A program made the position numbers and the translations under genes. A model generated the notes under the pieces. It did not search any database. It saw only the letters and a list, made by a program, of their open reading frames with translations, and had not been told where the DNA came from. Source: Nostoc sp. CHAB 5844 (GTDB taxonomy: Bacteria; Cyanobacteriota; Cyanobacteriia; Cyanobacteriales; Nostocaceae). From it: a stretch of DNA of 52,629 nucleotides. Shown one piece after another: positions 35,105-43,299 of this stretch (the first letter of the stretch is position 1; the number at the start of each line of letters is the position of its first letter). The stretch covers positions 1 through 52,629 of the forward strand of contig NZ_JAIVFW010000056.1 in assembly GCF_020829595.1 (NCBI RefSeq), given 5' to 3'.

Positions 35105-35956
35105 TTATTTCGCAGTTGTCGGGCGATGAGTAACCAATTCTTGGAGTTTACCGACGGCGAAATCGAGAATTAGTCCGGTTACACCGATGACAAATACAGC
35201 CAGGAAGACTGAACTGAGATTTAACCGACTCCATTCATCCCAAACAAAGAAGCCAATACCAATACCGCCTGTCAGCATTTCTACGGCAACGATAACTAAC
35301 CAAGCAATTCCTAAACTAATTCGCAACCCTGTAAAGATATAAGGCAAACTAGCAGGCCAAATAATTTTGGTAATTCTTCGCCAGCGCGGCATTTCTAACA
35401 CTCGTGCCACATCTAAATAATCTTTGGGAACGCTGGCAACTCCTAGGGCTGTGTTAATAATTGTTGGCCATAAGGAGGTGATAAAAATTACAAAAATTGC
35501 TGAAGGATCTGCCAAGTTGAAGATGGCTAAGGCAATTGGCAGCCAAGCCAAGGGTGATACGGGTTTAAAAATCTGAATAATGGGATTGAGGGCTAACATT
35601 GCAGACTTGGACATCCCAATCAGAAATCCCAAAGGAATTGCTACGACTGCACCTAACAAAAAACCGATTAAGACGCGTCGCAGGCTGGCAATTAACAGCC
35701 AGCCAATTCCTAAGTTGCCCGGCCCTCGTTGATAAAACGGATTTAAAATATAGTCTAAATTGGCAATTAGTGCCTCTGGCGGCGTGGGCATTAATTCATG
35801 GTTAGCTAAGGCAACCGCCCACCACAGCAAGATAATTCCTAAAAATCCTAGAATAGGCAGAAATACGACATCTTTAGTAACTATGGGCTTTGTCTTCTGC
35901 CATGCAGCTTGACTAGCGATCGCGGCGATCGCTGCTAAATTTAATTGCAATATCAT
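35105..35956 (-). CDS. ABC transporter permease, NrtB/CmpB/SsuC type
   Basis: A 283-aa inner-membrane permease with six or more helices. The EAA loop appears as DVARVLEMPRWRRITKIIWPASLPYIFTGLRISLG (key part EMPRWRR..WPASLPYIFTG). HELMPTPPEALIANL is the periplasmic N-terminal signature of this family. It starts at the ATG at 35956 and is the first gene of the importer operon, behind a long leader that carries a c-di-AMP-type riboswitch. Confidence 0.9.
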   Translation of the reverse strand: MILQLNLAAIAAIASQAAWQKTKPIVTKDVVFLPILGFLGIILLWWAVALANHELMPTPPEALIANLDYILNPFYQRGPGNLGIGWLLIASLRRVLIGFLLGAVVAIPLGFLIGMSKSAMLALNPIIQIFKPVSPLAWLPIALAIFNLADPSAIFVIFITSLWPTIINTALGVASVPKDYLDVARVLEMPRWRRITKIIWPASLPYIFTGLRISLGIAWLVIVAVEMLTGGIGIGFFVWDEWSRLNLSSVFLAVFVIGVTGLILDFAVGKLQELVTHRPTTAK

Positions 35957-36068
35957 TTATAACCTCACCAGGTTTAAGTATAGGTACAAAAATCTGAGCA
36001 GTACCAGCCTTGGACACTGATGAGATCAACACATTATAAAAATGCTATCTCTTCAGTCTCCTCTCAAT

Positions 36069-36253
36069 GCCTACGAAGTTAGCTGACGGGCTAGGGCTGA
36101 GAGATGCCCCTCTTATGAAGTATGAAGTATGAAGTGTGAAGTATGAAATAAGTTGTTCAACTCTTATCCTTCAGCTTCAGTTTTCTCTAAAATACGCCCC
36201 AAAATTGGTTCCTCCGCTTCAGCGTTACGTAAATTTGACGCGCTGAATTAGGC
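36069..36253 (-). promoter_or_regulatory. c-di-AMP (ydaO/yuaA) riboswitch, copy 2
   Basis: Minus-strand blocks in order: GCCTAATTCAGCG, GCTGAAGCGGAGGAACCAA, TTGGGGCGTATTTTAGAG, a long variable arm, GGGGCATCTCTCAGCCC, AGCCCGTCAGCTAAC and TTCGTAGGC. GCCTA and TAGGC close P1. It heads the ABC importer operon. The variable arm is swollen by a heptamer repeat (36114-36148), so this aptamer is about 185 nt against 113 nt in the other copy. Confidence 0.88.
36114..36148. repeat. Heptamer STRR inside a riboswitch arm
   Basis: Five heptamers: TATGAAG three times, TGTGAAG, then TATGAAA. They fall in the variable arm of the riboswitch and leave its conserved blocks untouched. Confidence 0.85.
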
Positions 36254-36589
36254 TGACTTACTCGAATTGCCAACAATATAGCGAAATATAACATTACTGT
36301 CCAGTAAAAACAACTTCTTGAGATAGATTCTATTTGTTGATTTAGCCTAATTTAGTCACTCTTTGGGTTGGCAATGAGATGTGACACATATGCACCCTTG
36401 ACTCATTTGTACTGAGCAGCAAACTTATAAAAAACTCCAAACCTAGAGATTAAATCTATCTATATAAATAGGCAATCTCTTTCTTGATGCAGTTGAAGTT
36501 TTCTGTTAATTTTTACAAAAAAACACACTTCTCGATAAACTAGTTCTAGATATAAATTCTTTCACTAAATTTTTACAAAAATTAACGTA

Positions 36590-36781
36590 ATGGATTTTGG
36601 TCTCTTACTGGCTGAAAATACTATAGCGTTTCCTAAGCAACTGAGGTACACCCAAATCTTGTTTACCAAGGTTAGTAGCTTTGAAAACGTACCTCACTAG
36701 GTCGGGAACCGCTATAACAGTATCATTGAGAAATGGGTAGTAGCAGTTCGTCAAGACAGGCAGATTGAAAGTGCTGATGAC
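36590..36781 (+). pseudogene. Interrupted 5' end of the histidine kinase gene
   Basis: ATG at 36590 encodes MDFGLLLAENT, then a 91-bp element begins. After it the frame resumes as NSIIEKWVVAVRQDRQIESA, the usual start of an RsbRD-type N-terminal domain. The insertion (91 bp plus 2-bp duplication) keeps phase but brings a single in-frame TAG at 36698. Removal of the element and one TA gives MDFGLLLAENTNSIIEKW in one frame. No ATG, GTG or TTG lies between the stop and 36782. Confidence 0.8.
36624..36714. mobile_element. 91-bp MITE in the histidine kinase gene
   Basis: The ends, counted with the flanking TA, match as 28-bp inverted repeats at 22 of 28 positions (outer TATAGCG and inner TGAGGTAC are exact). 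TA is duplicated at 36622-36623 and 36715-36716. There is no coding capacity. TA duplication with TATAGCG ends suggests mobilisation by an IS630/Tc1-type transposase; that is an inference. Confidence 0.85.
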
Positions 36782-37882
36782 TTGTCTTATACAGCGATTA
36801 AAGATCATATACCTGATATTTTTCAGGCAATGATTAATGTCCTTACACAAACTCAGGTAGGTGATATCAAGTCGATACTCACGGCTGGTTGGCGGCATGG
36901 GTTACTCCGGGCTGAACAAGGCTTTGATCCTACAGAAATTGCTAGAGAGTATCGTCTATTGAGGACAGTAATATTTGATACGTTAGAATCGGCATTTTTG
37001 CAAGGAACACCAGCGGAAATTGTTCGTTATATGCGTTTAATTGATGCTGTAATAGATGAAGCGATCGCTCGATGTTTTAAAAGTTATGTTGAAGAGCGTT
37101 TGCGAGAATTAAGGCATCTGCAAGTATCATTAACTCTGCATAATGAAGAACTAACTCGTTTAATTAATGCCAATCAAGACACTTTTTCCCAACTAGCGCA
37201 CGAACTAAAACATCCTCTGACATCGATTATTGGTTACTCAGATTTATTTTTACGACAACAACGACGTAACTCTGGCATCAAAGACACGTATACAAATTTA
37301 GAACATATTGAACGCGTATTACGTAATGGTAGACACTTACTCCGCCTAATTAATGATGTATTAGAACTATCAAGATATGATGCTGGTAAGGTACAACTAC
37401 AAGTCGCACCCACGAATGTACGAGAATTGATTATTAATGTGTGTGAAATGTTGGAGCCTTTAGCAGAGGAGAAAGAGTTACAAGTTATTGTAGATTGCGA
37501 TCGCTGTCCGCAAGAAGTGCTAACTGATGAATTTCAACTACAACAAATTATCACCAATCTTGTCAGTAACGCGATTCGCTATACAGAAGCAGGCAATGTC
37601 AGGATAGTATGTCAAACCTTGGACGACAATAATTGGTCATTTGCTGTGGCTGACACAGGAATTGGGATTGCACCAGAAAACCAAGCGCGGATCTTTGAAC
37701 CTTACTATCGTGTAAAAAAGAGCGATCGTTCCTATCTACCTGATAGTACAGGATTAGGGCTGGCGATCGTTTCTCGCTTGGTAAAATTACTTCAAGGTGA
37801 AATCAATCTTCAATCTCAGCTAGGAGTGGGTTCTACCTTTACTGTAACTTTTCCCTTAGAAATCAATATGTTACAGAGCTAA
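36782..37882 (+). CDS. Sensor histidine kinase with RsbRD-type N terminus
   Basis: The surviving frame encodes up to 366 aa from a TTG. The N-terminal helical RsbRD-like domain (about 1-105: IKDHIPDIFQAM, FDPTEIAREYRLLR) lacks its first helix. The H box is AHELKHPLTSIIGYS (His about 140). The ATPase shows NLVSNAIRYTEAG, DTGIGIAPENQ, FEPYYR and GLGLAIVSRLVKL. No membrane segment. The first 31 codons are separated by the MITE, so translation must begin at TTG 36782 or later, or the gene is silent. The catalytic half looks intact. Confidence 0.85.
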   Translation: MSYTAIKDHIPDIFQAMINVLTQTQVGDIKSILTAGWRHGLLRAEQGFDPTEIAREYRLLRTVIFDTLESAFLQGTPAEIVRYMRLIDAVIDEAIARCFKSYVEERLRELRHLQVSLTLHNEELTRLINANQDTFSQLAHELKHPLTSIIGYSDLFLRQQRRNSGIKDTYTNLEHIERVLRNGRHLLRLINDVLELSRYDAGKVQLQVAPTNVRELIINVCEMLEPLAEEKELQVIVDCDRCPQEVLTDEFQLQQIITNLVSNAIRYTEAGNVRIVCQTLDDNNWSFAVADTGIGIAPENQARIFEPYYRVKKSDRSYLPDSTGLGLAIVSRLVKLLQGEINLQSQLGVGSTFTVTFPLEINMLQS

Positions 37883-37942
37883 TTGCATCCTTCACAAGTT
37901 CCTCAGATTTTTTGCCTAAATTAAAAATTGGGCAATAATCAT

Positions 37943-38413
37943 ATGAATTTGGATTGCTTGATGATGGTTAATTATAGAGAACGAATCATTACACTTTGGA
38001 TAGCATTTCTCCTAGGGACATTGTTTCACACCCAACTAGGTTTAATGCCACTATTTCATGGTTTATCTGTAGCCGAATCGCAACACGCCTCAAAACTCAG
38101 TGATATTTCTGTAGTTATGTGGTTAATGTTGGGATTTTTTGTAATACCTATATCGATAATTATTGCCACTGCTTTTACTGAGTCCAAGCGCTACCGTGTG
38201 TTTCATTTTGCATTAACTGTAGTTTACAGCATCATGAACTTGCTTCATGTAGTTGCAGACTTATTGGTTCAGCCAGTTCTTTGGTATCAGATAGCATTGA
38301 TAGTGATTTTATTCCTGATAGGCTTATTGTTAAACCTCGTATCTTTTCAATGGATGAAACTACAACCTAGAAGCAATAAACCACAACCAAAGCTAACATC
38401 TCCATACTCTTAG
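37943..38413 (+). CDS. Small polytopic membrane protein
   Basis: About 156 aa with four hydrophobic helices (near 13-32, 60-82, 92-112, 118-140), a His-containing loop (FHTQLGLMPLFHGLSVAE) and a polar Pro-rich tail. I do not recognise the family. It lies 60 bp after the histidine kinase on the same strand and may be co-transcribed as its membrane partner. ATG at 37943 is preferred; ATG at 37961 is possible. Confidence 0.7.
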   Translation: MNLDCLMMVNYRERIITLWIAFLLGTLFHTQLGLMPLFHGLSVAESQHASKLSDISVVMWLMLGFFVIPISIIIATAFTESKRYRVFHFALTVVYSIMNLLHVVADLLVQPVLWYQIALIVILFLIGLLLNLVSFQWMKLQPRSNKPQPKLTSPYS

Positions 38414-38432
38414 AAGTTGTATCAATATATCT

Positions 38433-39116
38433 CTACAACTTACCTGCTTGTTTCAACTTAGCTAATGCATTTTCAGCAGCAGCTTTTTCCGCATCTTTTT
38501 TATTGCGTCCCTTTCCTTCTCCGTACTCTTTTCCATTGACAAATACTTTAGCTGTAAATATTGGTGCGTGAGACAAACCACCGACTTGCTTTGTGATGTA
38601 TTCTGGAGGATTTATCGTCACATTGCGCTGTACCCACTCCTGAAAACGGTTTTTTAAATCCACATTAGAGCGAACTATAACAATTTGTTCAGGTACAGAA
38701 TTAAACAATGGTTCGACAATAGCACGTACTGCTTCAATATCAGAATTATTATCCAAATAATAAGCCCCAACAACAGCTTCAAAAGTGCTACTTAGTAAAT
38801 TAGGGTTTTGAAAACCACCATCTAAAATCGCCCCTTTTCCTAACCGCATTCTAAAATCTAAACCAACCTCTTCAGCAAACTTTGCTAGTTGCTTTTCATC
38901 TACTAGTGCAGAACGCCGTCGTGTTAATTCATCTTCTCCTTTTTCGGGATGGCGGCGATAAAGATATTCACCACTCAAAAAGTTGAGTATGGCATCACCG
39001 AGAAATTCCAAGCGTTCATTATGTTCCCCTTCTCCTGGGTTTTCATGAACATAAGAACGGTGAGTCAGCGCCCGACGTAAAAGTTTTTCATTCCGAAATG
39101 TTAGAAGTTTGTGCAT
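38433..39116 (-). CDS. rnc: Ribonuclease III
   Basis: A 227-aa RNase III. The catalytic domain has the signature HNERLEFLGDAILNFL and the second acidic site FEAVVGAYYLD. The C-terminal dsRNA-binding domain has YGEGKGRNKKDAEKAAAENAL. It cleaves double-stranded RNA in rRNA and mRNA processing. Full length. The next gene upstream (YjbQ) is 30 bp away on the same strand, so they may be co-transcribed. Confidence 0.96.
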   Translation of the reverse strand: MHKLLTFRNEKLLRRALTHRSYVHENPGEGEHNERLEFLGDAILNFLSGEYLYRRHPEKGEDELTRRRSALVDEKQLAKFAEEVGLDFRMRLGKGAILDGGFQNPNLLSSTFEAVVGAYYLDNNSDIEAVRAIVEPLFNSVPEQIVIVRSNVDLKNRFQEWVQRNVTINPPEYITKQVGGLSHAPIFTAKVFVNGKEYGEGKGRNKKDAEKAAAENALAKLKQAGKL

Positions 39117-39146
39117 TTTTATATTTTGAATTGTTGCAGATATTTT

Positions 39147-39584
39147 TTACTCCCCAGAAATCTGTATAGATACAGTCCGCTTACGTGGCCCGTCTAATTC
39201 AAAAAATAATATAGATTGCCAAGTACCTAAAGCTAAATTACTATCCACAATAGGAATTACTTCACTGGTACTGAGCATCATTGCTAGTAAATGAGAATGA
39301 GCATTCATTGGTTCATCTTCAGGAACATCTCGTAAATGTAAGTCATTATGTAAGTAGCGGTTTGATTCTGGTGCTAATTTACCGAAGAAGACTTTGATAT
39401 CTTCTAACAATCTGACTTCATATTCATTGATAGCTAAAGCTGTAGTCGTGTGGCGCGAAAAGACTAAAACTTGTCCGTTTTTAATTGAGGTTGTGGCAAT
39501 TAAATCTTTGATTTGTGGAGTAATGTTGTGAATATTAATTCCTGGTTCAGTGGCGATTTCAATTAACTGATGAATAATTGGCAT
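39147..39584 (-). CDS. YjbQ/UPF0047 family protein
   Basis: A 145-aa compact protein with the UPF0047 pattern: LVFSRHTTTALAINE, YLHNDLHLRD, NAHSHLLAMMLSTSEVIPI, LALGTWQSILFFELDGPR and a C-terminal VSIQISG. The conserved His residues form a possible metal site. Some members have weak thiamine-phosphate synthase activity, but the true role is uncertain. Normal length for the family. Confidence 0.9.
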   Translation of the reverse strand: MPIIHQLIEIATEPGINIHNITPQIKDLIATTSIKNGQVLVFSRHTTTALAINEYEVRLLEDIKVFFGKLAPESNRYLHNDLHLRDVPEDEPMNAHSHLLAMMLSTSEVIPIVDSNLALGTWQSILFFELDGPRKRTVSIQISGE

Positions 39585-39598
39585 TTCTTTAGAAACAC

Positions 39599-39634
39599 AA
39601 GGGTGTAAGGGTGCAAGGGTGTAGGGGGTAAAGG
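39599..39634. repeat. GGGTGTAAGG short repeats
   Basis: Three near-repeats (AAGGGTGTAAGGGTGCAAGG, then GTGTAGGGGGTAAAGG) lie upstream of the YjbQ gene. They are related to the inverted repeat after the hli genes. Confidence 0.6.
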
Positions 39635-39714
39635 AATAAAAATAGTTTACTATTCAAAAATGCAACGATCGCCGCATAATTAAGAAAGATTAAGCTATAG
39701 TTAAAAAACTCAAA

Positions 39715-40404
39715 ATGAGCCAAACAGCCCTAAATTTAGTAGCCATATCAGTCTTTCTGATGACTTTATCGGTACTGCTGGGGTCATTAATTAACTTATC
39801 GCCGACAGTACCAGCACTTGCCACCTTCGCTATTTTAGGAATTGCTACCTTAGACAGTTTCAGCTTACAAGGTAAAGGCGGAACTATATTGTTAGATTGG
39901 ATTGCCGGATTTTCTCGTGAACACCGCGATCGCATTATCCACCATGAAGCGGGACATTTTTTAGTGGCTGACTTGCTGGGGATTCCCGTGACTGGCTACA
40001 CCCTCAGCGCCTGGGAAGCTTGGAAAAAGGGACAACCGGGACAAGGCGGTGTTGCTTTTAATGACGGTGAGTTAGCTGCACAACTAGAAAAAGGTTCCAT
40101 CAGCGCTCAAATGCTAGACCGCTACTGCACAATGTGGATGGCAGGTATTGCAGCAGAAGCTTTGGTATTTGATCGTGCTGAAGGTGGCGGTGATGATAAA
40201 ACTAAGCTGGCAGAAGTATTAAAAGTTGTCGGTTTTTCGGAGTCAGCTTTTCAGCAAAAACAGCGTTTTCACGTCCTCCAGGCAAAAACTCTCTTAGAAG
40301 AAAATTGGTCTAGTTACCAAGCCTTAGTCCAAGCAATGCAACAGCGTGCTTCTGTGGCAGAATGTCAAAGTGCGATCGCACTTTGCAAAGTAATCAAAAT
40401 CTAG
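39715..40404 (+). CDS. M41-like (FtsH-type) protease domain without AAA
   Basis: A 229-aa protein. Two N-terminal membrane segments (about 5-25, 30-50) precede the FtsH-type zinc motif HHEAGHFLVADLLGIPV. The downstream helix MWMAGIAAEALVFDRAEGGGDD carries the D of the third ligand region. The AAA ATPase of FtsH is absent. Related cyanobacterial and plastid proteins are FtsH-like membrane proteins of uncertain activity. It has the complete HExxH and could be active as an ATP-independent peptidase. Confidence 0.82.
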   Translation: MSQTALNLVAISVFLMTLSVLLGSLINLSPTVPALATFAILGIATLDSFSLQGKGGTILLDWIAGFSREHRDRIIHHEAGHFLVADLLGIPVTGYTLSAWEAWKKGQPGQGGVAFNDGELAAQLEKGSISAQMLDRYCTMWMAGIAAEALVFDRAEGGGDDKTKLAEVLKVVGFSESAFQQKQRFHVLQAKTLLEENWSSYQALVQAMQQRASVAECQSAIALCKVIKI

Positions 40405-40469
40405 ACAATACTAGGACTTATGCAACTGGCACACCTATTCTCTGGTAAAAGAGTCAAGGCTCAAGGGAA

Positions 40470-40510
40470 GCCACTGCGTTGGACGGGTTTCCCGGCTTGA
40501 AGCAAGTGGC
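40470..40510. repeat. Dispersed palindrome
   Basis: GCCACT (40470-40475) and AGTGGC (40505-40510) pair around the word GACGGGTTTCCCGGC. This is a Nostocales-type dispersed palindrome following the protease gene; the neighbourhood 40405-40598 has no gene. Confidence 0.6.
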
Positions 40511-40598
40511 GTTCAAAAATCAAGGTTTTTTGGACTATTGACTATTGACAGCCTAAACGAAAAAAATATGACACGCAGCTTTAGTCCTAAATAAATAG

Positions 40599-41492
40599 CT
40601 ATTCCAAATATTCTTGCCAAAAAAGACATTGCTTTTGTCTTACAGAAAGGTTTTGAGAAAGTTTAAGTAAATCTTGATAGGGCAGAGAATTATTAATGTA
40701 AAATAGCTCTTTTTTTCTTCTAGAAGTGTAATCAAAAAATATAGTAAATCTGTCGGAAATTTCTGGTGGTTTTCCTCTATGAAAAATACTACCAGTCCCA
40801 GCAAAAATTACTGTACCAGAATTCCCTGTGCAGGATTTGTAATTGGTTGGTGAAATAACCTTTTGTATAGTTTGATTTGGGATGTAACCATAGGTATATT
40901 TTAAAGATTGAACTATTTGTAAAGTTAAAGATGGAGAAATATATTGAAAAGGCCCCTGATTTTCTGTAACATCATTTACATAAACTATTATTTTTAATAC
41001 TTTGCGGTCTTCTGGATCTATATGCCAAAGTCTAGAACCTTTCTCTAATTTATTGGCGATGTCTCTACGAAAATATGCACCATGATATGCTACTGGTAGA
41101 CCAAGATAATGCTCGGTGATATTTAGTAAACGTTGTTCTAATCCCCACAAAAAAATTTGGGAATATTTGAGCATTTGCTGCAAACTAGCATGAATAACAT
41201 AGTTATTGTCATCGCTATTGATATCGGGTTTCATTTGAGATGCAAGTTGCTTTGCTGCCTGAAGAAGTTGAGTATTAGATACAATTCCCAAATTATCTAA
41301 TGAAGTAACTACTACACCTTCATTGTTAATTTTTTCTACTAATTCTAGGTCTTGTTTTGATATAGTAGGTAAATTTGGTTTATGCTGATTAACTGCTATT
41401 TGATAAGCAATGTCATTCTGATGTTTTACAAAGGGAACTTGGTAAATCTTTTTAAATATCCTTTTTTGGACTTTTTGTAATAGTAAATTCAT
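40599..41492 (-). CDS. Phytanoyl-CoA dioxygenase-like 2OG-Fe(II) oxygenase
   Basis: A 297-aa protein. The iron site is H and D in LWHIDPEDRK and a distal His in FAGTGSIFHRGKPP; DRFTIFFDY carries the expected Arg. ENQGPFQYISPS is typical of the phytanoyl-CoA dioxygenase fold. The substrate is unknown; it could be a lipid or a small secondary metabolite. It stands alone between repeats, with an AT-rich base composition like a later arrival. Confidence 0.75.
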   Translation of the reverse strand: MNLLLQKVQKRIFKKIYQVPFVKHQNDIAYQIAVNQHKPNLPTISKQDLELVEKINNEGVVVTSLDNLGIVSNTQLLQAAKQLASQMKPDINSDDNNYVIHASLQQMLKYSQIFLWGLEQRLLNITEHYLGLPVAYHGAYFRRDIANKLEKGSRLWHIDPEDRKVLKIIVYVNDVTENQGPFQYISPSLTLQIVQSLKYTYGYIPNQTIQKVISPTNYKSCTGNSGTVIFAGTGSIFHRGKPPEISDRFTIFFDYTSRRKKELFYINNSLPYQDLLKLSQNLSVRQKQCLFWQEYLE

Positions 41493-42069
41493 AGATTTTT
41501 CTGGAATTAATTTAATAACTGATAAGTCTAGGAATTAAAAGATATAATTTTTAGCATTTCTTCAGATTACAATAAACTAGTTTATTTATCGAAGAAAGGC
41601 AGAGGGCAGGAGGCAGAAGGCAGAAGGGAATTCTGATTCCTGACCTCTACCGTGACCGAAGGGAACAAGGGTTTAAAACCCCGACCAAATTAAAAATTTG
41701 GTCGCTCTTATTAAGGAGGGGTCTGAATCCCCTTCTTAATAAAACCTTCTGCCCTCTGCCCTCAGCAAAGCTGCCTTCTCAAATACTTGATAAAATTGTA
41801 AAATTCTCAAGAGTTAAATGATTATCATTAGATGAAGATTTTTCGTAAAAATAGACTTTGTTAGACACTTCATCAAGTTACTTAATTAACCCAAATTAAA
41901 ACTCATACTTTAGTTATAGGTTTGAGCAAAGAATTTGCTATATGAGTAAATTTCAATACGAAAACAAGCATAATTATAAAAATAGGGAGACTGACTATAC
42001 TTTCAATAATCAATTTATCTCCCATAAATATAAAAATAAGTATTTATTTCAATTTGGTACGAGGATGGA
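41493..42069. other. Repeat-bearing intergenic region
   Basis: About 575 bp. The left half carries a large inverted repeat (41591-41780). To the right is AATGATTATCATT (41817-41829), a 6-1-6 palindrome that resembles a Fur-type box, 325 bp upstream of the oxygenase start. A 43-codon frame (41942-42073) lacks a ribosome-binding site and is not called. Confidence 0.4.
41591..41780. repeat. 190-bp composite inverted repeat with heptamer arms
   Basis: The left arm has heptamers GGCAGAG, GGCAGGA, GGCAGAA and GGCAGAA (41598-41625). The right arm has their complements from CCTTCTG onward (41745-41765), ending CTGCCTTC. Two further hairpins lie inside (ACCAAATT/AATTTGGT; AAGGAGGGG/CCCCTTCTT). It looks like a folded non-autonomous repeat element. 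Confidence 0.7.
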
Positions 42070-42732
42070 TTAACGCTTGAGTGCTAAAGTCAGTCCGTCG
42101 CCAATGGGAACAAGCGAAAGGGTGACTCGTTCATCATCTCGCAGCTTTTGATTGATAGCACGGATAATTTGAGTACTTTGATCTTGAATTTGAGGGTTGG
42201 CTACTCGTCCAGACCATAAAACATTATCGATCGCAATCAAGCCACCAGGGCGAACTAATTGCAAACATCGCTCGTAATATCCGTCATAATTTTCTTTATC
42301 AGCATCAATAAACGCAAAATCAAAGGTTCCAGCTTGCCCTGTTGCCAACAGTTGATCTAAACTTTCTAAGGCTGGTGCTAATTTTAGGTCAATTTTATCG
42401 GCAACCCCGGCTTGCTGCCAATATCGCCGTGCGATCGCTGTATACTCTTCACTAACATCACAGGCAACGATTTTACCATCAGCAGGTAAGGCTAAGGCGA
42501 CCGAAAGCGAACTGTAACCTGTAAACACGCCAACTTCTAAAGTCTTTTTTGCGCCTAATAACTGCACCAGCAGTCGCATGAACTGTCCTTGTTCTGGCGA
42601 AATCTGCATATTTGCCCTAGGATGATTGGCAGTTTCGTAGCGTAACTTTTGTAAAATTTCCGGTTCTCGCAACGAAACCGATAACAAGTAATCGTAAACT
42701 TGGCTATCAAGTCCAATAGTCTGTTTTGACAT
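42070..42732 (-). CDS. SAM-dependent O-methyltransferase
   Basis: A 220-aa class I methyltransferase of the caffeoyl-CoA/catechol O-methyltransferase family (Methyltransf_3). Motif I is [34 protein letters not shown] holds the metal-binding Asp, and [18 protein letters not shown] the second site. Members methylate catechol-type hydroxyls with Mg. Full length. The natural substrate in this organism is unknown. Confidence 0.92.
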   Translation of the reverse strand: MSKQTIGLDSQVYDYLLSVSLREPEILQKLRYETANHPRANMQISPEQGQFMRLLVQLLGAKKTLEVGVFTGYSSLSVALALPADGKIVACDVSEEYTAIARRYWQQAGVADKIDLKLAPALESLDQLLATGQAGTFDFAFIDADKENYDGYYERCLQLVRPGGLIAIDNVLWSGRVANPQIQDQSTQIIRAINQKLRDDERVTLSLVPIGDGLTLALKR

Positions 42733-42794
42733 AGTAGATGACAGAATTTAAAGCATATACCGCTATACTAGCGCTGGAGAGTAGAATATCGAAA

Positions 42795-43202
42795 ATGGTG
42801 CGATTGTTAGTCACAATGATTTTGCTGGTGTTGTTAACAGCTTGTGGTAGTATTGGACTGCTGCCAACTAGCGAGTTAGTCCGAAAAGCGATCGCACTTG
42901 GGTTAGAACAAACCCAACAAGAACTTAGTCAAAAACTAGATTTGGATTTTCAGGGATTTGAAATTAAAGAGTTAAAAATCGCTGAAGAAAAACCGCTGAC
43001 AATTCAAAATTTACCAGCCTTTCGCGTCCAGGGAAAATACGATTTAATTATTAAGCTATCGCAGCGACAGTTGACGCAACTGCAACAACCCTTTGAACTT
43101 TATTTACAAATTCAACAAGAAGGCAAAACTTGGCGATTATTATTGCCAGATAAGAATAGCAAAGATTCTCAAAGAGTTTGGCGTAGCTACCTTATTCAAT
43201 AA
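42795..43202 (+). CDS. Small lipoprotein, hypothetical
   Basis: About 135 aa. MVRLLVTMILLVLLTACGS is a lipoprotein signal peptide with lipobox LTAC. The mature part is alpha/beta with KYDLIIKLSQRQLTQLQ and ends KDSQRVWRSYLIQ. I start at the ATG at 42795; an in-frame ATG at 42738 would bury the signal peptide behind 19 residues. It diverges from the methyltransferase gene. Function unknown. Confidence 0.72.
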   Translation: MVRLLVTMILLVLLTACGSIGLLPTSELVRKAIALGLEQTQQELSQKLDLDFQGFEIKELKIAEEKPLTIQNLPAFRVQGKYDLIIKLSQRQLTQLQQPFELYLQIQQEGKTWRLLLPDKNSKDSQRVWRSYLIQ

Positions 43203-43299
43203 TTATTATGTGCAAGTAGCCAAACCAGCACAAACATTCCGTATAAATGCCCAGCTATAGCCATGATCGAAGTGATAGTTTTATTGGAGTCATGGCAAA

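Larger units (their letters stand above)
35957..36589. other. Long leader region of the importer operon
   Basis: About 630 bp. The left part holds the minus-strand riboswitch (36069-36253). The right part (36254-36589) is AT-rich with promoters for the importer and perhaps the plus-strand kinase. I looked for an NtcA site (GTA-N8-TAC) and did not find a convincing one. Confidence 0.5.

Noticed and set aside
32535-35956. Naming the importer genes nrtABD or cynABD
   Set aside because: The family motifs do not separate nitrate, cyanate and bicarbonate carriers, and no cynS or NrtC-type gene is present to decide.
35957-36589. NtcA-controlled nitrate operon
   Set aside because: No convincing GTA-N8-TAC site was found, and no nitrate or nitrite reductase gene is near. 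The substrate is left open.
41817-41829. Fur box AATGATTATCATT
   Set aside because: It is a perfect 6-1-6 palindrome but differs from the Fur consensus, lies 325 bp from the nearest possible target gene and is in AT-rich DNA where such words arise by chance. Kept only as a note in the intergenic entry.
41942-42073. 43-codon frame before the O-methyltransferase stop
   Set aside because: Low-complexity Lys/Asn/Tyr composition of AT-rich DNA, no ribosome-binding site, and overlap with the convergent gene end.
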